This document shows positions 1-7,984 of a stretch of 64,000 bases of DNA, piece after piece. The stretch's first letter is position 1. Each line of letters opens with the position of its first letter. This DNA comes from Nocardiopsis quinghaiensis (GTDB lineage: Bacteria; Actinomycetota; Actinomycetes; Streptosporangiales; Streptosporangiaceae): NCBI RefSeq assembly GCF_008638365.1, contig NZ_ML703337.1, positions 155,840 to 219,839 of the forward strand, written 5' to 3'. The notes beneath the pieces are model-generated. The model saw only the letters and a program-made list of their open reading frames with translations, ran no database searches and was not told the DNA's origin. A program made the translations under genes and the position numbers.

Positions 1-718
1 GCTGCTCGCGCAGCATGGCGTAGGCCAGCTGGCGGCGCTGCTCGCGCTCCAGGGCCTGGGGGTAGGAGGTGATGCCCCAGCCCAGCATGAGCCGGGCCAC
101 CTTCATGGTGGAGAGCGGGTGGGCGACCCACCGCCCCACGGGGATGCGGTCGGCGGACTGGCCGTGCGCGATGCCGGCCAGATGGCGCACCCAGGCGGCC
201 ACCCCCTCGGCGATGAGGATGATGACGATGGGCGGGCCGGCGTGGCCCAGGTAGGAGGCGGTGGACCCGTCCCCCTGGCTCACGTTGAGGATGATGGTGA
301 TGGCCGACAGGGCGTAGGCGGCCCACCGGTTCAGGGGGTGGCGCCGACCCTGCCACTCCATGAGCAGGTCCATGGCCAGGAAGTAGACGATGACCGCGTC
401 GATGCCCAGCGGGAAGAGGAAGCGCAGGTCACCGCCGTTGATCGCGTGCAGCTGGGTGGCCTCCAGCCAGGTGGCCGCCTCGTACAGGGCCGCGTAGCTC
501 ATGGTGAACGCGACCAGGATCAGCGCCAGCGCCACCGCGGCGATGACGGCGGTGGCCACCAGGTAGCCGCCGTGCAGGGGCGCCGCCCCCGAGCCCCCCT
601 CCACGCGCGTGGGTCTGCGGGCGACCAGGCGGCGCATGGCCCACACCGCCAGCACCGTGACGACCAGGGCGACCGCGGCGATCAACGACCACAGCGGGAG
701 GGGCAGGGATTCGGACAT
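1..718 (-). CDS. DUF2637 membrane protein (3' end outside window)
   Basis: The frame stays open from an ATG at 718 to the window edge, so the C-terminus is missing. A GGAG motif lies just upstream of the ATG. The roughly 239 visible residues hold about five hydrophobic segments: near residues 8-27, 50-72, 98-118, 130-147 and 160-178. The stretch FLFPLGIDAVIVYFLAMDLL followed by a basic turn is characteristic of DUF2637 (Pfam PF10935), an actinobacterial membrane family of unknown biochemical role, often met near conjugative or plasmid-derived functions such as the Spd spread proteins. That context is family knowledge; nothing else here proves a mobile element. The neighbours are decayed genes. 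Confidence 0.72.
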   Translation of the reverse strand, partial: MSESLPLPLWSLIAAVALVVTVLAVWAMRRLVARRPTRVEGGSGAAPLHGGYLVATAVIAAVALALILVAFTMSYAALYEAATWLEATQLHAINGGDLRFLFPLGIDAVIVYFLAMDLLMEWQGRRHPLNRWAAYALSAITIILNVSQGDGSTASYLGHAGPPIVIILIAEGVAAWVRHLAGIAHGQSADRIPVGRWVAHPLSTMKVARLMLGWGITSYPQALEREQRRQLAYAMLREQ

Positions 719-1183
719 GGGTTCTCCAGAGCAGGCGGGGACCCAAACGAGTGTGCCAGAGCCCGATTGCGGAGAAATGCCGGGATCGACACCCTTGCCG
801 GGGCCGGGAGGGGGAGCACCCCGCGCTCCCTGGCGAAATGCCGGATGCTCCAGCCGAAGGAGGGTGCGGATTGACTCGTTCCTGTGATCTGGAGCGAACT
901 CCGTATCGTCCCCGGCCCCGAGGGGGAGGACATGGGCGGCCAGGCCGCTCCCGGCCGGGCTGGGATACCCCGGCGACGCCCTCCCAGGCCAGGGCTTCGG
1001 CTCTGGCCCGGGACGTGTGCGACAGCCCCCGGACGGGAGGTGTTCGGGGGCCGCCCCGCCCTCCGAGCGGCACGTCGCCGGATCGGTTCATGAACACGCC
1101 GCCGTCCACGATCCGGCCCCACCCGCCCCGGTGGCCACCACGGCGCGGTGCGTTTCGTGCCGTGTGGACATCACCGATCCTCG
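719..1183. other. Intergenic stretch without recognisable gene
   Basis: About 465 bases between the DUF2637 gene start and an Old Yellow Enzyme remnant. Reading frames are open on both strands because of the GC content, but none gives a protein with recognisable motifs or a convincing ribosome binding site. The part nearest 720-760 should hold the promoter of the DUF2637 gene. It may contain degraded coding sequence, since the next features are remnants, but I cannot identify any. Confidence 0.4.
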
Positions 1184-1380
1184 TCAGGACCGGATCATGC
1201 CCTCGGCCAGCGTGGGGTAGTCGGTGTACCCGCGCTCGTCACCGCCGTAGGCCCTGGACATGTCGGGCTCGGCCAGTTCGGCCCCCGACGCCAGCCGTTC
1301 GGGCAGGTCCGGGTTGGAGATGAAGAGCTGGCCGAACGAGACCAGGTCGGTCGCGCCCTCGTCGACGGGAGCGAGGTGCT
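1184..1380 (-). pseudogene. Old Yellow Enzyme (alkene reductase) C-terminal remnant
   Basis: The last ~65 codons of this frame read like the C-terminus of 12-oxophytodienoate/N-ethylmaleimide reductase-type flavoenzymes: a DLVSFGQLFISNPDLPERL block (the phosphate-binding end of the FMN barrel), then a YGGDERGYTDYPTL tail. These are standard family landmarks. A complete member has about 360 residues; upstream of about 1380 the frame loses all resemblance and I find no barrel, active-site His/Asn pair or start. It is therefore a truncated remnant. A second, independent Old Yellow Enzyme remnant lies at 31394-31548. The exact 5' limit of the homology is uncertain by tens of bases. Confidence 0.7.
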
Positions 1381-1629
1381 CCGGCCCCGTCCTCGCTCCG
1401 GGCGTGGCCGGGACGTCCTGCGCGCGCTCGGTGAGCTCGAGAGCAACCTGGCCGCCTCGGAGACGAGGCGCAGGGAGGGCCGCTGAGGCCGGGGCGGCGC
1501 CCACTCCCCTGGCTGTCCGGACGAGCGCCTACGGACCCACGGCGTCCAGCGGTTTCGCCGGTACCCGACCCCAGGGGGCGCGCGTGCCGTCGCCCGGACC
1601 GGATCGATACCGAATGGGGTGGAAGGCCT

Positions 1630-2835
1630 TCACCGCGCGTTCTCACCGTGAATGGCGTCGACCACGTGCTCGGCGATGGCCATACACGAGGTGGCGGCGG
1701 GCGAGGGCGCGTTGCGGACGGTGGTGACACGCCCCAGCCGGTTGACGCGGAAGTCGTCGACGAGTCCGCCGTCACGGTCGAGCGCCTGGGCGCGCACGCC
1801 CGAGCCGCTGCGTACGACGTCGCCGGGACCGATCTCGGGCACGTAGTGCCGCGCGGACCTCATGTAGGCGCGCTTGGAGAAGGACCCGTACACCTCCTTG
1901 ATTCCGGTGCGCCAGTGCTGGAGCCCCATGGCCCAGAAACCGGGCCAGGAGAGGTTGTCGCCCAGATCCGGCAGGCGGACGTCGGAGCGGCGGTAGCCCT
2001 CACGGGAGAACGCGAGGACGGCGTTGGGCCCCACCTCCACGTCCCCCGACACCCGGCGGGTGAAGTGCACACCGAGGAAGGGGTACCTGGGGTCGGGCAC
2101 GGGGTAGATGAGCCCGCGCACCATGTGCGCCTTCTCCGGGCGGATCAGCATGTACTCGCCCCGGAACGGGACGATCCTGGGGCCGGCCTCGTCCCCGGCC
2201 AGGCGGGAGACCCTGTCCGTCTGCAGACCGGCGGCGACGATGAGGTGGTCCACCCGCACCGTCTCTCCGCCCGCGACGACCCGCAGTGAGTCGCCGGACC
2301 CGTCGATCCGTGTGACCGGGGAGTCGATGCGGATCTCCCCGCCCTCCGCGACGATGTCCTCGGCGAAGGCCTGGCAGACACGCGTGTAGTCGGTGATGGC
2401 CGTGTGCGGCGAGTGCAGGGCGGCCAGGCCCTCGGAGTACGGTTCGATGTCGCGGATCTCGGCGGGACCGACGCGGCGCAGCCCCGGAACGGTGTTCCGG
2501 TCGGCTCTGGCGTAGATGTCGTCGAGCCTCGCCACGTCGTCCTCGTCGACCGCGACGACGAGTTTGCCGCACTCGTCGTAGGGCAGTCCGCGTTCGGCGC
2601 AGTACTCGCGCAGCATGCCCCTGCCGCGGGTGCACAGACGGGCCTTGAGGCTGCCGGGCTTGTAGTAGAGGCCCGCGTGGACGACCCCGGAGTTGTGGCC
2701 GGTCTGGTGCACGGCCACGCGGTCCTCCTTCTCCAGCACCACGACGCGTGTTCCCGGCTGTCTGCGGATGACCTCCCGGCCGACCGCGAGCCCGACGATG
2801 CCGGCGCCGACGATCCCGACGACCTCGTCAGTCAT
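1630..2835 (-). CDS. lhgO: L-2-hydroxyglutarate oxidase (LhgO/YgaF family)
   Basis: A 401-residue FAD-dependent oxidase of the DAO superfamily that converts L-2-hydroxyglutarate to 2-oxoglutarate; in E. coli the electrons go to the respiratory chain. The N-terminus has the dinucleotide-binding motif GAGIVGLAVG (residues 10-19), followed by a KEDRVAVHQTGHNSGVVHAG block that is highly characteristic of LhgO, and the C-terminal part carries GSGVRAQALDRDGGLVDDF. Length matches the family. The ATG at 2835 has a GGGAGG site 6 bases upstream. It starts 36 bases after the stop of an aldehyde dehydrogenase remnant on the same strand, so it was probably the last gene of an operon whose upstream members were lost. 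No terminator is evident downstream. Confidence 0.9.
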   Translation of the reverse strand: MTDEVVGIVGAGIVGLAVGREVIRRQPGTRVVVLEKEDRVAVHQTGHNSGVVHAGLYYKPGSLKARLCTRGRGMLREYCAERGLPYDECGKLVVAVDEDDVARLDDIYARADRNTVPGLRRVGPAEIRDIEPYSEGLAALHSPHTAITDYTRVCQAFAEDIVAEGGEIRIDSPVTRIDGSGDSLRVVAGGETVRVDHLIVAAGLQTDRVSRLAGDEAGPRIVPFRGEYMLIRPEKAHMVRGLIYPVPDPRYPFLGVHFTRRVSGDVEVGPNAVLAFSREGYRRSDVRLPDLGDNLSWPGFWAMGLQHWRTGIKEVYGSFSKRAYMRSARHYVPEIGPGDVVRSGSGVRAQALDRDGGLVDDFRVNRLGRVTTVRNAPSPAATSCMAIAEHVVDAIHGENAR

Positions 2836-2871
2836 GCTGCCTCCCTCGCTTCCGGTCCTGCGCGACGGCCT

Positions 2872-3170
2872 TCACAGGCCGATGTTGATGGCGACGGTCT
2901 TGACCCGGGTGTAGAAGCGCAGCGCCTCCGAGCCCTGCTCCTTGAAGGCCGAGCCCGAGTCGCGGAAGCCGCCGAAGGGGTGGTGCACGTCCCAGCCGAT
3001 CGTGACGGTGTTGACGGCGACCTGCCCGCACTCCACCTCGCCGACGAACCGGTGGGCGGCGCGCAGGCCCCGGGTGAAGACGGCGGCGGAGAGCCCGTAG
3101 ACCGAGTCGTTGACCGCCTCGACGGCCTCCTCGAAGCCGTCCACGGCCCGTACCGCCAGGACCGGGCGGC
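2872..3170 (-). pseudogene. Aldehyde dehydrogenase C-terminal remnant
   Basis: About 100 codons, ending at a TGA at 2872-2874, match the C-terminal end of NAD(P)-dependent aldehyde dehydrogenases: GRPVLAVRAVDGFEEAVEAV, then NDSVYGLSAAVFTR, then PFGGFRDSGSAFKEQG and a final FYTRVKTVAINIGL. Complete enzymes have about 480 residues with a catalytic Cys and an upstream NAD fold, none of which is present. Upstream of about 3170 the sequence turns, in another frame, into the N-terminal half of a carboxymuconolactone decarboxylase-like gene reading the same way. The simplest explanation is a deletion joining the two. The gene would have preceded lhgO in an operon. Confidence 0.8.
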
Positions 3171-3239
3171 CTTCGACGCCCACGCGGCCTCGGAGCACTT
3201 CGCCGAGTACATCCTCGGTGCGGTCCGCCCCAGGCTCAC

Positions 3240-3580
3240 CGACCGGAGCGTCCGGTTCGGCGAGGTCCTCTGAGGCGCTCGCGGTCGCCGACCACGGCGG
3301 GGATGCCGACCTCCACGGCCTTGTCGATGTGGGCGTTCCAGGAGTACTGGGCGTCGAGGTGCCGCGCCGCCAGCAGCAGCGACAACTCCCGCAGGCGCAG
3401 CGGCAGGCAGGACTCGAAGCGAACGAAGGCGCCGAGCGACTCGACGCGGTCACACAGCTCGGCGCTGTGCAGCCACATCCGGAACGGGCCCCGGACGGCG
3501 CCCCGGCGCCCGGCGATGCGCTCGGCGACCTCCTTCTGCCGTTCGTTCATGTCACCGGGTTCGAGAATGGGGGGTCTCAT
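3240..3580 (-). pseudogene. Carboxymuconolactone decarboxylase-like gene, 3'-truncated
   Basis: From an ATG at 3580 with an AGAGG site 6 bases upstream, about 95 codons match the 4-carboxymuconolactone decarboxylase/AhpD-like family that starts with RGAVRGPFRMWLHSAELCDR, then FVRFESCLPLRLRELSLLLA, then ARHLDAQYSWNAHI. These are typical landmarks of the roughly 185-residue family. After VGIPAVVGD the similarity stops and the frame ends in arginine-rich nonsense at 3236. The aldehyde dehydrogenase remnant follows in another frame. It may still be transcribed because its start and ribosome site are intact, but a functional trimeric decarboxylase is unlikely. Confidence 0.7.
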
Positions 3581-3751
3581 GAGCAGCCTCTGCATCGGAA
3601 TCGCGGGGTGGAATCAGCCACGACCGTACAGCGCGCTCCGCCGTACTCCCAGAGCACGCGCTGCAAGGTAAAGGCGCACGCTTCGTGCCTCCTCACAGCG
3701 GATGCCTGGCATTAGCCTCGGCGGCACGAAGCCCAGGCAGAGGAGTACACG

Positions 3752-4159
3752 GTGACAGTCATCATCAAGGCGTCCGAGGTCCCCCTTCTCGATCGCGGGG
3801 GCGCGGTCACCACGACTCCGCTCGTCACGAAGGAGTCGGCCCCCGGAGAGAACCGGATCACCAGCGGTATGAGTGTCTACCCGGTGGGCTCGGGCGCGCC
3901 GATGCACTCGCACAACTGCGACGAACACGTCACCGTGCTCGAAGGCGAGGCCGAGGTCGTGGTGGAGGGCGGGGTCACCAGGCTCAGCCGGTTCGACACC
4001 ACCTACATCCCCTCCCCCGTCCCGCACCTGTTCCGCAACGTGGGCGACACCCCGCTGCGGATCCTGTGGGTCTACACCTCTCCCACGGTGACGCGCACGT
4101 TCACGGACACGGGCGTCACCGTGGAGCACCTGTCCGCCGAGGACCAGATGGGCCGCTGA
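3752..4159 (+). CDS. Single-domain cupin protein
   Basis: A 135-residue cupin. The first metal-binding motif is visible as [20 protein letters not shown] (HxH, then Glu and Gly at the usual spacing, residues 51-70), and the second as [16 protein letters not shown] with its conserved His at about residue 92. Such proteins bind a divalent metal and act as small dioxygenases, isomerases or binding proteins; the substrate cannot be read from sequence. The GTG start at 3752 has AGGAG 6 bases upstream. It diverges from the truncated carboxymuconolactone decarboxylase gene, and cupin plus that family often occur together in aromatic or quinone metabolism, so it may be a survivor of the damaged cluster on its left. 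Confidence 0.8.
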   Translation: MTVIIKASEVPLLDRGGAVTTTPLVTKESAPGENRITSGMSVYPVGSGAPMHSHNCDEHVTVLEGEAEVVVEGGVTRLSRFDTTYIPSPVPHLFRNVGDTPLRILWVYTSPTVTRTFTDTGVTVEHLSAEDQMGR

Positions 4160-4358
4160 CGCCCGGTCCGGGTGAACCACGGCGTACGGGACCCGTGCCG
4201 TTCAGGGCACCAGGCGGTGCGGGTGCGGGTGCTTCCGTGCGGTGAGTCCGCTCCTTCCCCGCGGAGGGGGACGGTTCGTGCCCCTGGGCCGCGGGTGCCA
4301 CACTGGAGCCCTCCCGCGCCGCCTGCGTCGGCGCCTCTTCCCCGCGTGGAGGTGTGTG

Positions 4359-4775
4359 GTGAAGCTGCCGCGTGCTCTGGTCTGCGCTGCTCTGGTGACC
4401 GCGGTATGCGGTTGTTCCGCCGCGCCTGAGCCGGTGAAGGACGTGGCGTCCTCACAGGCCGCTGTGGAGTCCGCGTCCCCCTCGCCGTCCGTGCCGCCGT
4501 CGGTCGGGGTGGATCCGACCTCGGCGAGATTCGTCTGCGAGAAGCTGCGTCTGCGTGACGCACACCTGGAGCGTGGGGACTCGCTGTCCCCGGTGGAGGA
4601 GGAACAAGTGGTCCTCCTGGGGATGGAGGCAGCCCATGATGCCCGCCTGGAGGACGCGGAGCCCGCGTTACGAGAGATCGCCCGGGGCTACGGGGAGCAC
4701 GACGTGGTGGTCGCGAAGATGATCGCGTGGTGCAAGGAGCACACCGAACCGCTGCTCGACACGTCGCCATGGTGA
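4359..4775 (+). CDS. Small secreted lipoprotein of unknown function
   Basis: A 138-residue protein with a lipoprotein signal: VKLPRALVCAALVTAVCGCS, giving a lipobox (AVCGC) with the lipidated Cys at about residue 19. After it comes a Ser/Pro-rich linker (about residues 30-50), then a helical, acidic domain with EEEQVVLLGMEAAHDARLED and a C-terminal IAWCKEHTEPLLD; the two downstream cysteines (in VCEKL and AWCKE) could pair. The start is the GTG at 4359, with GGAGG at 4348-4352. The frame is open further upstream, but that part has no signal peptide and no ribosome site. I do not recognise the family. Confidence 0.68.
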   Translation: MKLPRALVCAALVTAVCGCSAAPEPVKDVASSQAAVESASPSPSVPPSVGVDPTSARFVCEKLRLRDAHLERGDSLSPVEEEQVVLLGMEAAHDARLEDAEPALREIARGYGEHDVVVAKMIAWCKEHTEPLLDTSPW

Positions 4776-4891
4776 GGGCGCACCACGCGGTGACCGCGGA
4801 TCAGCGGAACCACCGGAGCGGCGCGGTTACCGCCGCGGCCATCGGGTAAGCGAAGCACGACCCGCCACGCTCCCACCCCCGGAGGCCCCCC

Positions 4892-5053
4892 GTGCTCGCC
4901 ACCATCGCCGCGATCCTGTTCGGGCTCGCCCTGTTGCTGGAACTTCTCGGCGAGAACATCCAGAACCTCATCACCACCAGGACCCTCACCCTCGCCGGGC
5001 TGCTGTTCCTCGCTCTGCACGTGGCGGGCTACGGCTCGCGCGGGCGGCGCTGA
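4892..5053 (+). CDS. 53-residue two-helix membrane protein
   Basis: A short gene supported by a GGAGG site at 4881-4885, six bases before a GTG start at 4892, and a clean TGA at 5051-5053. The product has two predicted membrane helices: TIAAILFGLALLLELLG (about residues 4-20) and LTLAGLLFLALHVAGYG (about 32-48), separated by a polar turn with NIQNLITTR, and ends with a basic tail. This layout is common among actinobacterial small membrane proteins of unknown role. Codon third positions are GC-rich throughout, consistent with real coding. No partner gene is obvious. Confidence 0.6.
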   Translation: MLATIAAILFGLALLLELLGENIQNLITTRTLTLAGLLFLALHVAGYGSRGRR

Positions 5054-5171
5054 GCCGACGGCCGGAACCTCCACGACCGCTGGCACGGCGGGTGCCCCTG
5101 CTCCGCACCGCCGTACCCCGTCCCGTCAGGGAAGCCGATGGTTTCTCCGTGGACCGGGCGAGGGGTCGAAG

Positions 5172-5300
5172 GTGGCCGGGGAGGGCCTGCGGGACCTGAA
5201 ACGGCAGGCGACACGGACCAGACCCGTGGACGCCGCACGCGCGCTGTTCGCCGCGCGCGGTTACACGGCCACCGGCGCTGACCTGCTCGCGTGGCCCGAA
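5172..5300 (+). pseudogene. TetR-family regulator, N-terminal remnant
   Basis: From a GTG at 5172, about 40 codons read like the start of a TetR regulator: a basic N-terminus, LKRQATRTRPVDAARALFAA (helix 1), then RGYTATGADLLAW (helix 2). The expected recognition helix (typically around VSRRTFFRYF) is missing; the frame instead continues as proline- and arginine-rich sequence running into the opposite-strand KilAC gene. A complete regulator would have about 200 residues. Truncation by deletion at or just after helix 2 is the simplest reading. It cannot encode a DNA-binding protein. Confidence 0.6.
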
Positions 5301-5326
5301 GGGGAACGGAGCGTCCCCGGACCGGG

Positions 5327-5914
5327 TCAGGCCGCCTCGTCCACCGCGGGGCGGGCGGGCCCGCCCAGGCGCTGGTGGAGGTACCTCAGCCCCTCGGCGG
5401 TCACCCGCAGCTGCGGTTTCGCCGAGACGCGCCTGCCCGTGCGGGGATGGCTGTACGACGTGGGCCGCAGGCGCAGACGGCGTTCGTGCCCGGCCTTGGG
5501 AACGTCGGTTCCGGCGGAGACCATACCGCTGGCCCGGATGAAGGAGAACAGCCGTCGCTGTCCCGTGGAGATGGCGGGGTCCCGGTTGAGGATGTGGGCC
5601 GCCTCGCGGACGGAGTAGTCCCCGTCGGCCGACACCAGGACATTCCACGCGTGCGCGGCGGATCCCGGCTCCCCTACCGAGGCCCGTGCCTCCAGGGCCC
5701 GCCGCGCGGCCGCGGAGATCGCCTCGCCGAGTCGGCCGATGGACTCGATCGCCTCCGAGGGCATCGAGTCGAGGTCGGCGCCGGAGGGCACGAGCGTGGG
5801 CGCCGTGGGGGCTCCGGCCCGGCCGGTCGCCTCCTCCACCGCGGCCCGCCGGTCCTGGAACGGTCCGCGCACCTGTCCGCCCCACTCGTCCGGCCCGTGT
5901 TCGGTGTGCCGCAA
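5327..5914 (-). CDS. KilAC-domain phage antirepressor-like protein
   Basis: The C-terminal ~100 residues form a KilA-C/ANT domain as in phage antirepressors: YSVREAAHILNRDPAISTGQ, RRLFSFIRASGMVSAGTD, then a basic stretch with a GRRVSAKPQLRVTAEGLRYL strand that ends the domain. The N-terminal part is helical (AIESIGRLGEAISAAARRAL). The start is uncertain. The frame is open to an ATG at 6238, but codons upstream of about 5915 lose the GC-rich third position (for example gtt-ttc-gtt-ata-aca), so I place the start at a TTG at 5914; a GTG at 5872 is another option. No other phage gene is nearby, so this may be a domesticated or leftover regulator. Confidence 0.65.
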   Translation of the reverse strand: MRHTEHGPDEWGGQVRGPFQDRRAAVEEATGRAGAPTAPTLVPSGADLDSMPSEAIESIGRLGEAISAAARRALEARASVGEPGSAAHAWNVLVSADGDYSVREAAHILNRDPAISTGQRRLFSFIRASGMVSAGTDVPKAGHERRLRLRPTSYSHPRTGRRVSAKPQLRVTAEGLRYLHQRLGGPARPAVDEAA

Positions 5915-6259
5915 TACTCCCCCCCGAGGTCTCGCTCTCCCCGTCTTCGCAGGGACACCGGACCAGCACTCACCGAACGGTTCTTCGGGGGCCGGTGTTT
6001 CCGGTAGGGACACCTGCTCTGTTATAACGAAAACGAGGGCGGGGGAATTCCCCGAACACACCATGACCTGGCCTGTCGGATCGGCGTATCCGGAAAGGAA
6101 CGCCACTTCGGGGGAACGCCGGTTTCCTTTTCCCCGGCCCGGGTTCCCCGCGCGTATTCGGCAGGGCATTCTCATGGAGAACGGATGGGGGGAACGGTCG
6201 TCGGCACGACAGGTGCCACAGTTCCTGTTCCCGGGCACCGAAGGATCGGATCACCCCGC
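5915..6259. other. Intergenic region, less GC-rich than average
   Basis: This stretch separates the KilAC gene from the terminator of the SDR gene. It contains a patch around 6018-6060 (gttataacgaaaacgag) that is unusually AT-rich for this genome and could hold the promoter of the KilAC gene on the minus strand. The frame of the KilAC gene stays open through it but with poor codon usage. I see no independent gene. Confidence 0.4.
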
Positions 6260-6293
6260 CCAACGGCTCACGGCCGTCTTCCCGGGCCGTTGG
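6260..6293 (-). terminator. Hairpin terminator after the SDR gene
   Basis: Inverted repeat CCAACGGC / GCCGTTGG (8 bp arms, 18-base loop that can pair further) located 20 bases beyond the stop of the minus-strand SDR gene. There is no T-run, as is common for terminators in high-GC actinobacteria. Confidence 0.55.
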
Positions 6294-6312
6294 AGGGGGA
6301 CCGGAAGTCCGG

Positions 6313-7077
6313 TCAGACGGCCGCCCAGCCGTTGTCGACCGGCAGGATCACGCCGTTGATGTTGCTGGCGGCGTCGGAGGCCAGGAAGACGATGGCCGCG
6401 GCCATCTCCTCCGGCTGGGCCACGCGGCCCATGTTGGCGGCGTACGTGCCCAACACGGCCGGACCGTGGGCCCCGGGGTCGAGGTCGACGCTGATGCCGG
6501 TGGCGGTGCCGCCCGGGGCGACCGCGTTGACGCGGACGCCCCGGTCCCGGTACATGATCGCGGTGGACTTCACGAGCCCGGCCACACCGTGCTTGGAGGC
6601 CGTGTAGGCCGCGCCCGACGCGCTGCCGCGCAGGGACGCCTCGGAGACGGTGAAGACGATCGACCCGGCGCTCTTCTCGACCATGTGCGGCAGGACGGCA
6701 CGGGTCATCAGGAAGGGCGCGGTCAGGTTGACGCGGATCAGCCGCTCCCAGACCTCGTCGGCCACGTCGGCGGTGGCGGACATGTCGTCCATGACGCCGG
6801 CGTTGTTGACCAGGACGTCGATCCCGCCCAGGCGGGCGGTGGCGGTGGCGACGACCTCGTCGACGACGTCCTGGCGGCTGAGGTCGCCGATGACGGTCTC
6901 CGCCGTGCCGCCGGCCTCGCGGATCTCCTCGGCCACGCCCTGGGCGGCGTCGGCGTTGAGGTCGGCGACCAGGATCCCGGCTCCGCCCCCGGCCAGTCGC
7001 AGGGCGGTCGATCGCCCGATGCCGGAACCGCCTCCGGTGACGATGACGTTCTTGTCCTTCAGGCCCGGGTCGGCCAT
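6313..7077 (-). CDS. SDR-family NAD(P)-dependent oxidoreductase
   Basis: A 254-residue classical short-chain dehydrogenase/reductase. Visible landmarks are the cofactor motif TGGGSGIG (near residue 14), NNAG (around 93), the catalytic Ser in FTVSEAS, and YTASK with the catalytic Tyr and Lys (around 155); the C-terminus VILPVDNGWAAV follows the usual 'vDGG' position. The substrate is not predictable. I chose the ATG at 7077 because AGAGG lies 7 bases upstream and the protein then starts just before the first beta strand. It is divergent from a TetR regulator gene with a palindrome in between, so it is probably that regulator's target. Confidence 0.88.
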   Translation of the reverse strand: MADPGLKDKNVIVTGGGSGIGRSTALRLAGGGAGILVADLNADAAQGVAEEIREAGGTAETVIGDLSRQDVVDEVVATATARLGGIDVLVNNAGVMDDMSATADVADEVWERLIRVNLTAPFLMTRAVLPHMVEKSAGSIVFTVSEASLRGSASGAAYTASKHGVAGLVKSTAIMYRDRGVRVNAVAPGGTATGISVDLDPGAHGPAVLGTYAANMGRVAQPEEMAAAIVFLASDAASNINGVILPVDNGWAAV

Positions 7078-7168
7078 GGGGAGTCCTCTCGTTAGCGCTG
7101 CCGGCGCCACGTGGCCGCAGGGCGGACCGTGGCGGCCCCACGATTGCTCTCTGTCACTTTAGGACTTT

Positions 7169-7185
7169 TTGTCGCTCAGTGACAA
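7169..7185. promoter_or_regulatory. Probable TetR operator between SDR and TetR genes
   Basis: TTGTCGCTCAGTGACAA is an inverted repeat (7-base arms, one mismatch, 3-base centre) in the 180-base divergent region. An additional TGTCAC at 7152-7157 repeats the half-site, pairing with GTGACA at 7179-7184. The region is AT-rich for this genome, as expected of promoters. Assignment to the adjacent TetR protein is inference from position. Confidence 0.55.
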
Positions 7186-7257
7186 ATATTTTCGCGAGAG
7201 CCGTGGACGCGGATAGAGTTGGACCGCCCCGGAGCCAGGACGAGCGGAGGGATGGTT

Positions 7258-7932
7258 GTGGCGGAGACCCGGTCCCACGACCACTCCACCCGCGTGCGTT
7301 CGGGGAGGGGCCGCCCGCCCATGACCGAGCGGCGCAGGGAGATCGTCCGCATGGAGATCGCGCACGCCGCCGTGCGGCTGTTCACCGCGAACGGGGTCTC
7401 GGGCACCACCGGCGACGACATCGCGCACGCGCTCGGGCTCTCCACCAGGACGCTGTGGCGGTACTTCCCCACCAAGGAGAGCTGCGTCCGGCCCCTGCTC
7501 ACCGAGGGCCTGGACCTCGTGGCCGGTCACCTGCGCGCCTGCCCGGCGGACACGCCCCTGTTGGAGTACCTGGACCAGGAGCGGTTCTTCGACGGCGACG
7601 CCCCGCTCGTGGAGGACTCCGTCATGGACCTCATCCGGATGACCCGGACCGAGCCGGGGCTCATGGCGGTCTGGCTGGAGGTCCACCACGCGGCCGAGTC
7701 GGTCTTCGCCGACATCATCGCCGCCCGCTCCGGAGACCCCGCGGACGGCATGTCCGTCCGTGTGCAGGCGGCCATGCTCAACGCGGCGCTGCGCCTGGCC
7801 GCCGAGGAGCAGGCCCGGCACCCCTCCGGCTCGCCCGGTGCCCCTCCGGGCGGCGTGGGCGCTCTCGTCCGCGCCGCCCTGACCACAGCCGTGCGCGGCC
7901 TCCCCACCTTCGGACACGGCCCGGACGCCTGA
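7258..7932 (+). CDS. TetR-family transcriptional regulator
   Basis: A 224-residue regulator with the TetR helix-turn-helix near residues 25-70: EIAHAAVRLFTANGVSGTT, DDIAHALGLSTRTLWRYFPT, then KESCVRPLL. The C-terminal ligand-binding half is divergent as usual and ends in a Pro/Gly-rich linker and a final helix. The GTG at 7258 is preferred because GGAGG at 7246-7250 sits 7 bases upstream; the ATG at 7252 is only one base from that site. The gene is divergent from an SDR gene across a palindromic site, so autoregulation plus control of the SDR is likely. It ends 53 bases from the convergent desaturase gene. Confidence 0.85.
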   Translation: MAETRSHDHSTRVRSGRGRPPMTERRREIVRMEIAHAAVRLFTANGVSGTTGDDIAHALGLSTRTLWRYFPTKESCVRPLLTEGLDLVAGHLRACPADTPLLEYLDQERFFDGDAPLVEDSVMDLIRMTRTEPGLMAVWLEVHHAAESVFADIIAARSGDPADGMSVRVQAAMLNAALRLAAEEQARHPSGSPGAPPGGVGALVRAALTTAVRGLPTFGHGPDA

Positions 7933-7984
7933 GGCGCCTAGGTGTACTGACCTGAGAGGTTAGGTACGCACTTGGCGGGAGGGC

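Noticed and set aside
1380-1629. Possible further coding remnant (plus-strand LGELESNLAASETRRREGR)
   Set aside because: A 19-residue helical stretch is too short to assign to a MarR- or LysR-like regulator with any confidence.
5915-6238. N-terminal extension of the KilAC gene up to an ATG at 6238
   Set aside because: Codons in this part are AT-ending and unlike the rest of the gene; it looks like upstream non-coding sequence.
7933-7984. Possible terminator between the convergent TetR and desaturase genes
   Set aside because: Only 4-5 bp complementarity (AGGT/ACCT) could be found; not a convincing hairpin.
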